64,000 nt of DNA, from NCBI GenBank assembly GCA_029964075.1, contig CM057145.1, positions 248,001-312,000 on the forward strand, written 5' to 3'. Made by a program: the position numbers and the translations under genes. This document shows, piece after piece, positions 32,575 through 43,993 of this stretch; the first letter of the stretch is position 1, and every line of letters begins with the position of its first letter. The stretch is from Patiria pectinifera. Lineage: Eukaryota > Echinodermata > Asteroidea > Valvatida > Asterinidae. The notes beneath the pieces were generated by a model that saw only the letters and a program-made list of their open reading frames with translations, was not told the DNA's origin and searched no databases.

Positions 32575-33125
32575 TTGTGAGTACTGTACCGGGTTCCTAC
32601 TCCGATTATTCCGTTCCGTTGTTATAGCCAGTATGAACCAATATGCAACACTGGCCTGAGTTTGGCAGGCAGGCAAGCAACTTGTGACGGTGTGACAACG
32701 CCCAGCGGCCCAGGCTTGCGCAATACACCAGTTCACAATGAAGTCAAATTCATACACGCATGCGCATTGATTGGCCCATGCTGATTTCCCTTGACCTCGT
32801 GCGCACGGCACGAAACCAAACTTGATTCAGCTAGCTTCATCTACCTTCTACGTGACGACTGAGCTTGTTTTATAGCCAGGTGATAAACAAATTGGAAGAT
32901 GTGTCATTACAACTTCCGACATGTTAATCAAACAATGAAATACAGTGCAAAGAATTATAATCTGTGAAGATACCCAAGCCTTTTGAGTTTTCACATACCA
33001 AGTTGGCAAACTTCTAAACTTCAAACTGCAGTCAATAAGTTGGCAACAACTACCAAATCCTCACTCTTTACCATCATGAACACGATTATTAAGCAATGGC
33101 TGAAACGTTGATTAAGACAAACAAA
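32575..33125 (+). repeat. dispersed repeat family, third copy
   Basis: Contains both the 'gtactgtaccgggttcctac' part shared with 28,700 and the 'aagttggcaaacttctaaactt' part shared with 26,920, so it is the most complete member. There is no conserved coding frame. Confidence 0.65.
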
Positions 33126-33299
33126 TGTTGTTTTGTAAAAGGTCAACATAATTATTATACTGATAAAAACGTTTTTTTTTTTTCACTGATAAATTTGTTC
33201 TTGTCTCATTTCTTGAAAAAAAATGAATTTTATAAATTTTATCCTGTACAATAAAACCACTTAGACCAAAAAAGTGATACTCAAGACGATTTCATTTTT

Positions 33300-33815
33300 T
33301 TTCCGAAGACAGATGGCACAAATCCTGGAGAAATTGAAAGAAAATTGCAAAACTGTTTGGACCCAAGTTTGCATTTTCAATGGACCGCTTCGCTCTTTCT
33401 CTTTGGGCAAATTGATACGCATGCGTGCATAAATTTGAATTTATGAGGAAGTGTTCTTAAACAATAATGTGTGCCGATAGACTTGACAAGGAGTCGTCAC
33501 CTACATACAGTACAAGTACCGAAATTGAACACTGATGGACAACAAGCATCGTGCGACTACCACCATAAATCACAGACTGGAATTCAGTCTACGGAACACA
33601 TGTAGTAAGAATTTATATGTCCGCTGCATACGTATACTTGCAGAGTACACTGCTAAATACAGCGCCCCACGCTATGTGTAAATCGAATCACTGCATTTCT
33701 TAGCAAATTCTCCATAGTCGTGTACTTTGACATATGCTTGCTTTTGAACTCGGATATCGGTCCCAATCAATGTTTCGTTGCTCAGTCAGTGAAGTACGCA
33801 CAGTATATCGCGCAA
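33300..33815 (+). repeat. two adjoining diverged repeats (partners 36,025-36,170 and 7,220-7,610)
   Basis: 33,300-33,445 matches 36,025-36,170 ('gacagatgg.acaaatcctggagaaattga', 'ccgcttcgct', 'caattgatacgcatgc'). 33,455-33,815 matches 7,220-7,610. The junction between the two lies near 33,450. Confidence 0.6.
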
Positions 33816-34106
33816 TTTTTTGAAACAGAAAATACTACATTTTGCTAAAATTATATTAACCGTTGGCTTGCATTTAAGCTTTACATCATGCATAGGCCTG
33901 TCCTGCCGTTTGCGTCATTGGATTAGTTTCACTAAGATTCCTGTAAATTGCCTGGTCTGACAAAATCCTCCAAATAATAGGACGAAATAGTTTCTTAACC
34001 CATACAGATTCTATATATATAGAGTTTGTACCCAAAATACGTCACAATACTTACAGGGCAGAGGAGATATTTTTGAAATATGCCCCTGTGCAAAGTACGC
34101 ATAGCA

Positions 34107-34611
34107 TGAAGCCCGGGAAGGGACAGGGTGGAATTTTTTTTTGGAGTTTGCTCATTCGTTCGCACGAATTACTATTTCGTTCCCACGAATTCCTATTTCG
34201 TTCCCACGAATTACTATTTCGTTCCCACGAATTCCTAATTCGTTCGCACGAATTGCTATTTCGTTCCCACGAATTCCTAATTCGTTCGCACGAATTACTA
34301 ATTCGTGCGAACGAATTAGCAATTCGTGGGAACGAATTAGTAATTCGTGCCCGCGAATTAGTAATTCGTGGGAACGAATTAGGCCTAGTAATTCGTGCGA
34401 ACGAATTACTAATTCGTGCGAACGAATTACTGGAGTTTGTTAATTCGTTCCCACAAATTAGTAATTCGTTCGCACGAATTAGTAATTCGTTCGCACGAAT
34501 TACTAATTCGTGCGAACGAATTAGTAATTCGTGCGAACGAATTAGTGATTCGTGCGAACGAATTAGTAAACTCCAAAAAAAAAAATCCACCCTGTCCCTT
34601 CCCGGGCTTCA
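34107..34611. mobile_element. foldback element with palindromic 21-bp tandem units
   Basis: A 505-bp element with near-perfect terminal inverted repeats of about 40 bp: it begins TGAAGCCCGGGAAGGGACAG and ends with the reverse complement. It is flanked by a 5-bp duplication TAGCA (34,102-34,106 and 34,612-34,616). The interior is an array of 21-bp units, each itself a near-palindrome (AATTCGTTCGCACGAATT type), switching orientation several times. A second internal copy of the 'tggagttt' terminal segment lies near 34,432. Because 21 is a multiple of three, long spurious frames run through it on both strands. Confidence 0.9.
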
Positions 34612-34637
34612 TAGCATAGCGCTACATATGTAGGATA

Positions 34638-35018
34638 AGGCCAACAAAAAATTCTCCGGTTTCTGGTATGCGCGCGCGTTGCCGTAGCCATGTGCATCGG
34701 CAAAATGAAAAGGTTTTTTTTTTATTTTTTTTTTTATGAAAGATGATGTCTCAAAACCGCCAAACTCACTGGTTGGACTGGAATCCTGCTGCTGCACAAT
34801 TTTAACGTGTTTTTAGATGGGGTTATGATCGAGAATAAGCTTTATGTGGCCTCTCTGGACTCCCATATATATGCACTAAGTTTAGTCGGGCACCATTTGC
34901 AGTCATCAGCCGACATCATTTGAAGCAAAAAAGTCAGGTAAAACAAAAAAAAAGCCGCGTCGCCGCACCACTTTTGGGGCAAGCTCCATACCAGAAACCG
35001 ACGACTTTTTTGGGGGCC
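34638..35018. mobile_element. MITE, AGGCC-end family, variant
   Basis: The left end AGGCCAACAAAAAATTC continues as 'ccggtttctggtatg'; the right end, inverted, is AGGCCCCCAAAAAAGTCG continuing as 'tcggtttctggtatg'. TA lies on both sides (34,636-34,637 and 35,019-35,020). It is related to 17,124 and 38,467 through the ends and the 'aaaaaaaaagccgcgtcgccgc' interior, but the subterminal arms differ. It starts 27 bp after the foldback element. Confidence 0.82.
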
Positions 35019-35020
35019 TA

Positions 35021-38000
35021 AGGTTGATTATAGCCTTTATTGAGTAGAGCACAGTGAGATACCATAATCCATTATAGCAAACGATAGCCGTGCAAAACTC
35101 CCAGCTTTTGATGCTGGCCCATCGCCAAAGGTAAATGTAATTGTACTTCTCAGTAACGAGAATAGCTTCTCATATTTAAAAAGTAATCAGCATATGCATT
35201 TGCAGTAATGTTTACACAGACGTGGTTAAGGTTGTGTATTTGGGGGAAAAACTGAGAAAGAAAACAATTCCGTCCTTGTATTCTGGTTCCCTGAACCTTC
35301 TTCAACCGAAACGGATCAGTATACGGGAAATGTCAGGCCAGGGAACCAGACTATAGCTGGCTTGCACCCTGTGTTAATAGGTGTGTTAGGTTTAGGGATG
35401 TGTAACCGATTGCAAACAAAATGTGGAATGACTATTATTGAGGGCAGTATTTTGAGGGGGGAAAAATTCATCGATGGTCGCATGACCATCGTGGGAAATC
35501 GATTCCAAAAATTTACTTTTCTTGAAAATGACAGCACACCAAGGCGCCATGATTTCACAGGATGCTAGAGACTTTTTTTTCACTTACATATTTTTTTTTG
35601 ATGTTTGCAAATGTCTTTAAAAGGCACAAAGCACCATTTGATCTTTGTACACCCGTTTGAAGATTTCTTAAAGCACATTTTTAGCAGTATGCGTAACAAC
35701 TAAAGTGTTGAAGTTTGAGCTCATTGGCTTCACATTCAGCCCCCTCCCCAATTTTGATTATAAAGGCCTCATTGTGATTTGGGTTTAGATTTGGCAAAAC
35801 CAACGCTGAAGTCATGGACTGGAATTACGTGTGGATACCAGGGAACATCCAGACTGGTATCCTAGGATTCAATTTCATACACGCATGCGCATTGATTGGC
35901 TCATGCTGATTTCCCCTGACCTCATGCGCACGGGACGAAATCAATTTTATAAGTGTTTATTGTTTGCCCCCCCCCCTTCCCAATATATATACACCACAAA
36001 ATGATACATATCACGAATTCAGGGACTTTCCAAAAGACAGATGGTACAAATCCTGGAGAAATTGAGGGAAAATGTTGGGACCCAGTGCATTTTCAAGGGG
36101 CCGCTTCGCTTTTTCCCTCGGGCCAATTGATGCGCATGCATGTGTGAATTTGGTGAATTTGAATTGGTGGAAAAACTAATCTTTAAACAGTGTAGTACTC
36201 ATACTCGTACTCGTACTGAGCTCATGCGCTAGTTGCTTGAGGCAATAACCCAAGAAAGACCAGTATGAATTAACATTTGTTATGTAGACTCAATTTGGTG
36301 AGAAATCCCCAAACGTTTAAACAGCAATGACAAAAACAACATCGTGTTTAAAACGCAAAAAAAAAAAAAATCCTAATGAAATTCAATTTTCCAGGACAAA
36401 AAGCAACACACTCCTCTTGCAAAGAAAGAAATGTGGTTTTACTGAATGAAAGTTCGTTTGTTACAGTACTTTGCAAGAGCGTTTCACCCGCATATATACT
36501 GCTTTCATCGAAAATGGGCGCGTCGGACCAAAATATTGGTGGCGCACTGCCGGAGACAAACCGGCCTAACGGTCTTAAATTTTCTGTCAATAGAGGGCGC
36601 CCCATATCAATAGTGTTGCAAACAACAGTACTGACGAAACATCATTTCCGATGCCTCTCTCATGGGAGTCTTTAAGTGTGTGTGGGGGGGCTGTTACTAC
36701 CCCCACCCCCCCACCGAAAAAGGGGGGGGGGGGGAAGGGGCGCAGAAGAAACGAGAACAAAATTGTTGTGAAGTCAAATTTGCTATTTTGAATACACATT
36801 TAACAAAATGTCAAAAAGGGGTGGGGTGGCAAATGTCCACCGCACATCGTTAAAAAAATGATAAATTGAGAATATGCTAGAGAAAGAATTAGGGGGGAAA
36901 TGTGCTTTGTGCCCCACCCCCCCCCTCCCAAAAAACAGAAAAATACTGTCGTCACCATTGGCCTTACTATTGAACAGAAAGAACACGTTTGTTTGGGCAA
37001 TAACTCAACAAATAGCAAATGTATTGAAATTGAGAATTCGTCCATTGATGTGGCATGATGTGTTACATTGGGATTCAACCTGAATGAAAGTTAACGTTCA
37101 GGGAACAATAACACATTCGTTTTGGCAAAAACCCGATATACACCAGTTGTATTAAATTAAAATATCTTGCAGTGATCGGTCTTGATGTGTTAAGTTTGGA
37201 GATTATTTTGTGAGAAAAGCAATGACTGAAAACATGTTTGTTGTTTTTATCCCATTACAAGGGGAGGGTTCCTATTTCCAACCTGGAAGTGCAATGACCG
37301 ATGCTATCCCTATGCCATGCTAGTATAGGAATATTCATACAAAGTTCGTATGTAAAATTTGAGCAAAAAAAAAGCATTTTGTAATTATGGTCATTTAGTT
37401 ATTAGGCCTTGTCACTGTAAGCATCTCTGGATGCATTCACACATAAAAATGGATTTATTCGTTATTGAAGATTACTACTAAAACCGAAGGCAATACAAAA
37501 AATATATAAGCACCAAAATAAATAGTTAAACAATTACATAAATCGATTTAGAGGGAACATTAGACCAATTAAGAATGGGCAGACCTTGTCGACAATATCA
37601 TCGGTAGTGGAGGAGTCAACAATTCCTTCAATGCAATTAATCCAATGAATTATTTAAATAAAGAAACCCACTGGTATTACAAAAACTTACAATTGTTCCC
37701 GGGGTAAGGAATCGTCAGCACACACAGTGAGGTATCAGGTTGAAACAATTGGGTGTACAGGGGTTTACGGCGGTATTCTGGGGTGCTGATGAAAAAATAT
37801 GAATAGCAAATAAATATGCATAGGACATTGATTCACAGTTCGGGAAAATTCAGCCAACCGATCACCACTTACCTGCCGCCAAACATCCAAATTTTTACCT
37901 CACCTTGTGATTTCAACCAAGAGGAATCCAGGAAAGAGTAGACATGCGAAAACAAATTGGTACAAATGTGTTTTTGGAGCACATTTTGCATGCACATGTA

Positions 38001-38218
38001 GTGCAGATCTGAGTTGAAGCAGCCGGTCAAAACTGATTGAAGTGTCTGGAACAGCGGTACGTTATACGCATGACATCAATAACCATGACGTCGCATGAGA
38101 CGTCGCATTAGCCGGCCAATGATAGTGCAATACGTCATTATGAATATATATTTTTCATTAATATTTAGTGTATTTCAATGGATACTTCAAATACGTCCAA
38201 AGATTGATCATTGCAACA
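35021..38218. other. gene-free stretch
   Basis: I see no exon with supportable splice sites or domain. Contents: a repeat copy at 35,870-35,950, another at 36,025-36,170, C- and G-runs around 36,695-36,740 and 36,915-36,930 that produce false reading frames, and otherwise AT-rich DNA. Confidence 0.5.
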
Positions 38219-38220
38219 GC

Positions 38221-38290
38221 GATCGTGGGCGGCTAGCGGTTAAGAGACTCGTGTTATCAAGCAAGCGTCCGAGGTTCGAATCTCGATGAA
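38221..38290 (+). repeat. tRNA-derived SINE head
   Basis: A-box-like TAGCGGTTAAGA (38,234-38,245) and B box GGTTCGAATCT (38,273-38,283) have tRNA-like spacing, preceded by 'gtgggcggc'. No acceptor stem closes and no anticodon arm is convincing, so this is a SINE head or pseudo-tRNA rather than a functional tRNA. Confidence 0.5.
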
Positions 38291-38466
38291 GTGAGCAACT
38301 GATTGATAAATAGAAATTAAGGAAAGGAGGAAGTGAGAGTAGAGGAGGCAAAGTGGAGGAAATAACCATAAAAGAGGTAACTTTTGGCGCTAGAAAATTA
38401 ATTGAAAAAAGTGGTGATCGGATAGCCGAATTTTTCCCACAGTTCAACGATATAAATAACACCATA

Positions 38467-38827
38467 AGGCCAAAAAAAATAAGTTGGTCTCTGGTCAGCG
38501 CGCGCGTCGATTTTAAGCATGCGCGTCGATCTTTTTTTTTTCCAAAATGTTCCGCGGTAGCTCCAACAGCGCCCTCTATTTCCGCACCTCCTCAATTTTT
38601 TTTTTTACCAAAGAGCACCAAGGAATGGGAAATTTCACAAAGGCAAATGATTGAAAGCACCAAGGCTAATTTTAGAGGCCACCAATGTACATGAGGACAC
38701 CAAAAAAGCAAAATAGTACCCACCTTGTCTGTACAATCCAAGCTGAAGAAAAAAAAAAAAAAAAAGCCGCGTGGCCGCGTCAATTCCGGAAATGTGGTCT
38801 GACCAGAGACCGATTTTTTTTTTGGCC
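38467..38827. mobile_element. MITE with AGGCC...GGCCT ends and TA duplication
   Basis: A 361-bp element. Ends AGGCCAAAAAAAATAAGTTG followed by 'gtctctggtcagcgcg', and, inverted, AGGCCAAAAAAAAAATCGG followed by 'tctctggtcagac'. TA lies on each side (38,465-38,466 and 38,828-38,829). It shares its interior with 17,124-17,480. It sits about 50 bp from the left edge of duplicated segment copy 2. Confidence 0.88.
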
Positions 38828-38875
38828 TAATATTACTATAACTGTATCCCTTAGGGAAGCCAAACTTTGTATTTC

Positions 38876-38957
38876 CATGTACCGGGGTGAAGGCCTGTAA
38901 AATAAGGGCGTTGGCTCTAAGGAATGATAGACATTTCGGCGTAAACTAAAATACATG
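38876..38957 (+). repeat. segmental duplication copy 2, piece left of the Gypsy array
   Basis: 'atgtaccgggGtgaaggcct' to 'cggcgtaaactaaaatacatg' matches 8,062-8,143. Similarity to copy 1 resumes at 54,145 after the Gypsy array, with CATG (38,954-38,957 and 54,145-54,148) present on both sides. This shows the array is one insertion event in a pre-existing copy. Confidence 0.9.
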
Positions 38958-40499
38958 TGTAAAGGATGGTGACTCTTGTTCTTTATAACCGACTGAAATG
39001 GAGAGGGAACAGAGGAAACAGCGGCTTAGTTGGTGGGAAAAATAGCACTAATTTATTAAACCAAACATATCAAAAGAGTTTACATTAACTACATGGTTAA
39101 TATAATCCTGATAAAGCAAAACTAAAGGATAAACTTAGGTGTCATGGAAGAACTAAAAGAAGTAAATCCCTAACAATTGAAACTTATTCCTGATCGAGCC
39201 GACGACATAAAGCAAAAACTAAAAACTCAGTGTTGATGCGAAACACAAACTACTACCAAATGACCAGTCTCAATAAAAGCGAGAAATGAAACTTTACATT
39301 CATAAAGAAACACTTAACAAGATAAATCCAAGGCATTTGCTAAAGCCATTACTCTACATCAAATAGGCCTATAAACAAGATAATATTTATTAGCTCTTTT
39401 CGACTCAGAGCTGGACAGTCCGTTATCAAGTCAGAACTTGGCTAAATAACCAAAACAAACTATTATAATGACAAGAAGGGGGGGGGGCAAATGTGGCACT
39501 CTCTCTAGCCACTTTATCTACACTTAAACCAAAATAAAGAAAAACATAACAATCTAACAAGACAGTTTCAGCCTAGCTCAGGAGACTAATATAAACAATA
39601 GTCTTTCCTATGAAACAAGAAGTCTGGACTCTAGAACCTCTCATAGCCTGGCACTTGCCTCTGATAACGAAATAAAAGGGGTTTGTTATGTTGGGAGACA
39701 TAAACAAAGGCTAGCCTAGTCCTCAGCTTCTACTGACCAGCCCCCAGGGCATGGAGTTAATTACCCTACCATATGGCTAAAGGAATGTCCACCCAGGGCT
39801 CGGACCATGCTGTCTGAGTATACCCTTCACTGTACAGTGAAAAGGCACTGTCTCAGAGAACTAAAATATAAAGGTGACTTTTCTCCTAAAAATACTGTAC
39901 AGGTTGGAAAAGTCAAATCAAACTACAATGTCAATCAAATCTATGAAGTATGAACTTTCATTAACTCTAACTACTTGATCACAGTTGACTTCAGTAAAAC
40001 GAAAAATAAAGAATAAAAAGTCTACTCTGATCCAGAATAAGGCCAATTTTGGACCAGTGCAACCATTGTTTCACATAGTGGAAATATCTATGAAAGTCAC
40101 TAACTTTCTCCAAGTTAAACTACAATAAAAAAATACTTCCTGAAATCAAAGTCAAACAAAATAACATCTATATTAATCTATACAATTTCCACTTCTGTTT
40201 GTATGTGAAAACTAAGGATTAGATGTAAATAAAAGTAACTTTTCCTACCTGAAATGGAGAGGGAACAGAGGAAACAGCGGCTTAGTTGGTGGGAAAAATA
40301 GCACTAAGGCATATTAGGCCACACCATCCCAAACCACTGCACCCTCTGGGCTCAGGGGTCAGTCCACTTTCAAGTAGGGGTTACCAGGGTAGAGCAAAGA
40401 TGTAACTTTAAGTGTGAAGGAGACCTGTCGGTTAACTTTGTTTAATGTACAAAAAGAGAATGGGGGGGGGGAAGTTTGTGATCTATAAATGAGGGGGCC
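38958..40499 (-). repeat. LTR1 (3' LTR of copy A)
   Basis: About 1.54 kb, beginning TGTAAAGGATGG at the genome junction. It contains two direct copies of a 59-bp segment (38,993-39,051 and 40,249-40,307). Near-identical to LTR2 and LTR3; it shares with LTR3, against LTR2, 'ggagacctgtcggttaac' and the long G-run near 40,472. Its inner edge (…gagggggcc|aatatcc) lacks the terminal 'tcatttaca' seen at the outer end of LTR3. Confidence 0.9.
38993..40248 (-). other. possible intron inside the LTR (also 45,812-47,069 and 52,623-53,880)
   Basis: On the coding strand, the first 59-bp repeat ends CATTTCAG and is followed directly by GTAGGAAAAG, a donor. About 1.26 kb later the second repeat ends CATTTCAG after a long pyrimidine tract (TGTTTCCTCTGTTCCCTCTCC), a strong acceptor. 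Removal would leave a single 59-bp segment and a short leader before gag. All three LTRs keep both sites. Confidence 0.45.
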
Positions 40500-40566
40500 A
40501 ATATCCGAACGACATCAGAAAAATCGAAAAACATCTCCTAAGTGTCCAATAATCTACTTAAAGTTC

Positions 40567-41346
40567 TCAAAAAAACAAACGTTCCGGACGCTTCCCTCGC
40601 GTACTCCTGCTTGAGCAACGTCTTGGCACTGGTTTTGGGATGGGAGAGTCTGGTCTCGGTGTTATGGCTGGGCTTGGAACTTCAGGTTGAGATGGGTGGA
40701 GACTCGTCTCCATGGGGGGACGTTCCGGGACAGGGGACACTGGTTGAATCGGTGGGGAAGGAAGTCTCCTCCGAGGTTGCTCTCCTGGCGCTTCTGCCAA
40801 TACTGCCTGCGGTGGTGTTGGCAATATTCTGCATCCTGTTTGCTTGGAGGCGGGTGTTGTCACTAGCCAACCTCTCGCACGAAAGACCGGGGCTTCTGGA
40901 CTCAGGGTGTTGGCACATGAGGGATCCGATGAGTCTGGGTTGGGAGGTGGGTCTGCTGAAGGAGAACTTGCTGGTACTGGGGCTTGTTTGAAATGACACA
41001 CAGACAATGCATTCCGATGAAGAACCTTCTGCTTCTTTGTCCCTTCCTGCTCTACTTCATAGACGGGGACGTCTGAATTAGGTTGCCGCAAGACTACATA
41101 TGGGGTTGATTCCCAACGGTCCTGTATTTTCGACCTCCCCTTCAGACCTCTCAGCCGGACAAGGACTCTTTCTCCTGGAAGTAAGGGCAGATGTTTTGCC
41201 TTCTTATCAAAAGCCTTCTTCTGGGCAGCAGTGGCTGAATCAAGGGTCTTTCTGGCGATGCGATGAGAGAACTGTAGGCGATGGTGATGTTTGGACACCC
41301 AGTCGTCCGAGGTCACACTGCCTTCAGTTTCAGAGGGGCCAATCAT
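40567..41346 (-). pseudogene. Gypsy copy A: integrase C-terminal module and Pro-rich tail
   Basis: A 259-aa frame with a GPY/F-like integrase C-terminal block ('LLPGERVLVRLRGLKGRSKI', then 'DRWESTPYVVLRQ') followed by about 130 residues rich in Pro and Ser. It is cut off from the rest of Pol by one missing base near 41,357 (copy B has GGG where A has GG) and by a shared frame change near 41,395. There is no chromodomain. The proline-rich tail has no function I can name. Confidence 0.85.
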
Positions 41347-41380
41347 CGAGTCAACAGGAGTCTCCCATGCCTACCAAACA

Positions 41381-43993
41381 TTAGATAGTGTGGAGTGTAC
41401 CCAGTGTGTGACAGGTGTTGTTATAACTAAAGCAGAGTTCTGGGAGGTAGTCTGCCCACTGTCGCTTTTTCTCAACCTCCATAGTACCTATGAGATTAAG
41501 CAGGGTCCGGTTGAACCTCTCACACAACCCATTGCCCTCTGGATGATACGGGGTTGTATGGCTTCTCGTAGTACCGTATAACTTGCACAGCTCCTTGATT
41601 GTGTTTGATTCAAAGTTGGCACCTTGATCCGAATGTATTCTGGTGGGCATCCCATAATGAACTATAAACTTTCCCCACAGAGCCTTCGCTGTGGTTGTCG
41701 CAGTCTGGTCACAGGTGGGTACGGCTACAGTCATCTTGGTAAAATGGTCAGTGATGACCAACACGTGCTCGTAGCCACCTGACGATCGCTCTAAGGTCAA
41801 GAAATCCAGGGCCACTAGCTCTAGAGGGGCAGTGGTCTTGATGGAGACAAGAGGGGCCCTGGCTTTCTCTCCTTGCTTCCTCAAAGAACATCTTTGACAG
41901 GCAGCACACCAATCCTGGACTTGAGCAGACATCTTCGGCCAAAAATACCTCTGCCGAATTGCCTCCTGAGTGCGGTCAGCTCCCATGTGACCGGCACGAT
42001 CATGCAGCTCCCGCAAGACATCCTCATGTAGACTGTAAGGAAGAACAACTTGTCTCCTCTCCTCGAGCTGCTTCGGATCTTGTACCACCCGGTAGAGAAT
42101 GCCATTGGAAACTTGAAGCTTCTTCCACTCACTCAGGATCTGCTTGGACACTGGACTAAGACTTACACGTTCCCCTGTACTCGGACGTCTGTCTTGTACT
42201 ATGTACTGCAGTACCGGGCCAATATTGGGGTCGCCATGTTGCAATGCGGACAACTCATCTGAACTTAAACCCGGCATAGCTTCAATGACATGCAAACTCA
42301 GTGGAGAGGTAGGGACACTATTAGGGCTGAGACCATTGAAGCAAGCCTTCACAACTGCAACCGTAACTTGACCTTCCCACTCGTCAGTCTCATGGTCTTC
42401 CTCTATCTCAGGGTGTGGAAGTCTAGAAAGGGCATCAGCATTATCGTTATTCTTCCCAGGACGGTACTTGATGTCGAACTGAAAGTTTGCCAGCTGGGCA
42501 ATCCAACGCTGTTCTACTGCTCGTAGTTGGGCTGTATTCAAGTGTACTAGTGGATTGTGGTCTGTGAACACTGTAAATTTCCCTCCCATCAGATACTCCT
42601 TGAACTTATCTGTTATAGCCCACTTCAAGGCAAGGAGCTCCAACTTGAATGCACTGTAGTAGGCGTCATTGCGTTCGGTCTTGCGCAGCCCTCTGCTGGC
42701 ATAGGCAATGACCCTTTCCTTCCCATCCTGACTCTGAGATAGGACGGCTCCAAGGCCTTGGTTGCTTGCATCGGTGTACAACAGGAACGGTTTTGTGTAG
42801 TCGGGGTAGGCAAGTACTGGTGGGGACATCAGGCATTGCCGGAGCTTGTCAAATGCCTGTTGGCATTCTGGGGTCCATTGGAAGGGGAGACGTTGTTGGG
42901 GTTTCTTGCCCTTCTTAGGTTGACCAGTCAGGGCAAATAGTGGTTGTGCAATTTTGGAGAAATCCTTTACAAAACGCCTGTAGTATCCGACAAAGCCAAG
43001 GAACTGTCTCACTTCCTTTGGGGTTGACGGAGTTGGCCAGGTCTCCAACGCGAGACATTTCTCCGGGTCGGTTTGGATACCATTTTCTGATGCCACATGA
43101 CCAAGAAAACTGATGGACTTCTTCAGTAGATGACATTTCGATGGTTTGGCTTTCAGTCCATGTTTGGCGAGTCGTGATAAAACCATATCGAGCCTCTGTA
43201 GATGTGATGTAAAATCGGGGGAGAAGACAATAATGTCATCAAGATAGAACATCAGGGTTTCGCAGGATTGGTCTCCAAAGCATCGCTCCATGAACCGTTG
43301 AAATGTTGCTGGTGCATTAGTGAGGCCAAAGGGCATTCTATTGAATTCAAATAGACCCATCGGTGTGGTGAACGCCGTCTTAGACTGATCATCTGGGTCC
43401 ATAGCTATCTGCCAATAGCCACTCACAAGATCGATAGTGGAGAAATACTTTGCACCATGCAGGGCATCAAGGGACTCGTCAATTCTGGGAAGGGGGTATG
43501 CATCGGGGATAGTGACCAAATTGAGCCGTCGGTAATCCACGCATAGGCGAAGTCCACCGCACTTTTTCCGAACTAGCACTATTGGGGACGCCCATGGACT
43601 TGTACTTTCCTGTATCACCCCTTTCCCTAGCAGTGTTGTCAGGTGGTCCTTCACTTCTTGATAGAGATGTGGGGGAATTCTGCGATAACGGTCCTTGATG
43701 GGTCTATCCGTTGTGGTGGGGATGGTGTGTTTGACAGTCGTTGTCTTACCGAAGTCATCATCACTTTTAGAGAAGACCTCTCTATGCTGATGAAGAAGAG
43801 AGCTGAGTTGCTCAAACTCAGCTGTGGATAACGTTTCTCTGTCAACATTCACTGGTATCGGGAGTTCCTCGACAGGGGTTATCCTGGGGTATGCATCTGG
43901 CTCCCCTTCAAGACGCACCTCTACTTCATGAAGTCCAAGTTCTATTAACTCCAGTGGTGGATGGCTGATCTTGGAGGACTTCAGTGACATCAC
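41381..43993 (-). pseudogene. Gypsy copy A: reverse transcriptase - RNase H - integrase
   Basis: An 870-aa open frame. RT core: 'PLPRIDESLDAL', 'FSTIDLVSGYWQIAMDPDD', 'FNRMPFGLTNAPATFQRFM', 'FYLDDIIVFS' (catalytic YLDD). RNase H: 'LLYTDASNQGLGAVLS', 'KLELLALKWAI', 'VFTDHNPL'. Integrase: HHCC finger ('LHDRAGHMGADRTQ ... CAACQRC') and the D, D, E residues in 'ALDFL', 'HSDQGANFE' and 'HPEGNGLCERFN'. It is separated from the protease part by one extra base near 43,956. It ends prematurely (…HTLGTLHTI) at a frame change also present in copy B. Confidence 0.93.

Noticed and set aside
34051-34633. Long overlapping frames with 'RSHELLIRSHEL' and 'SFARITNSFARI' repeats
   Set aside because: They occur on both strands and in several frames because the foldback element has 21-bp units; this is a property of the repeat, not of a protein.
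38221-38290. Functional tRNA gene
   Set aside because: A and B boxes are present, but no acceptor stem or anticodon stem closes; a SINE head fits better.
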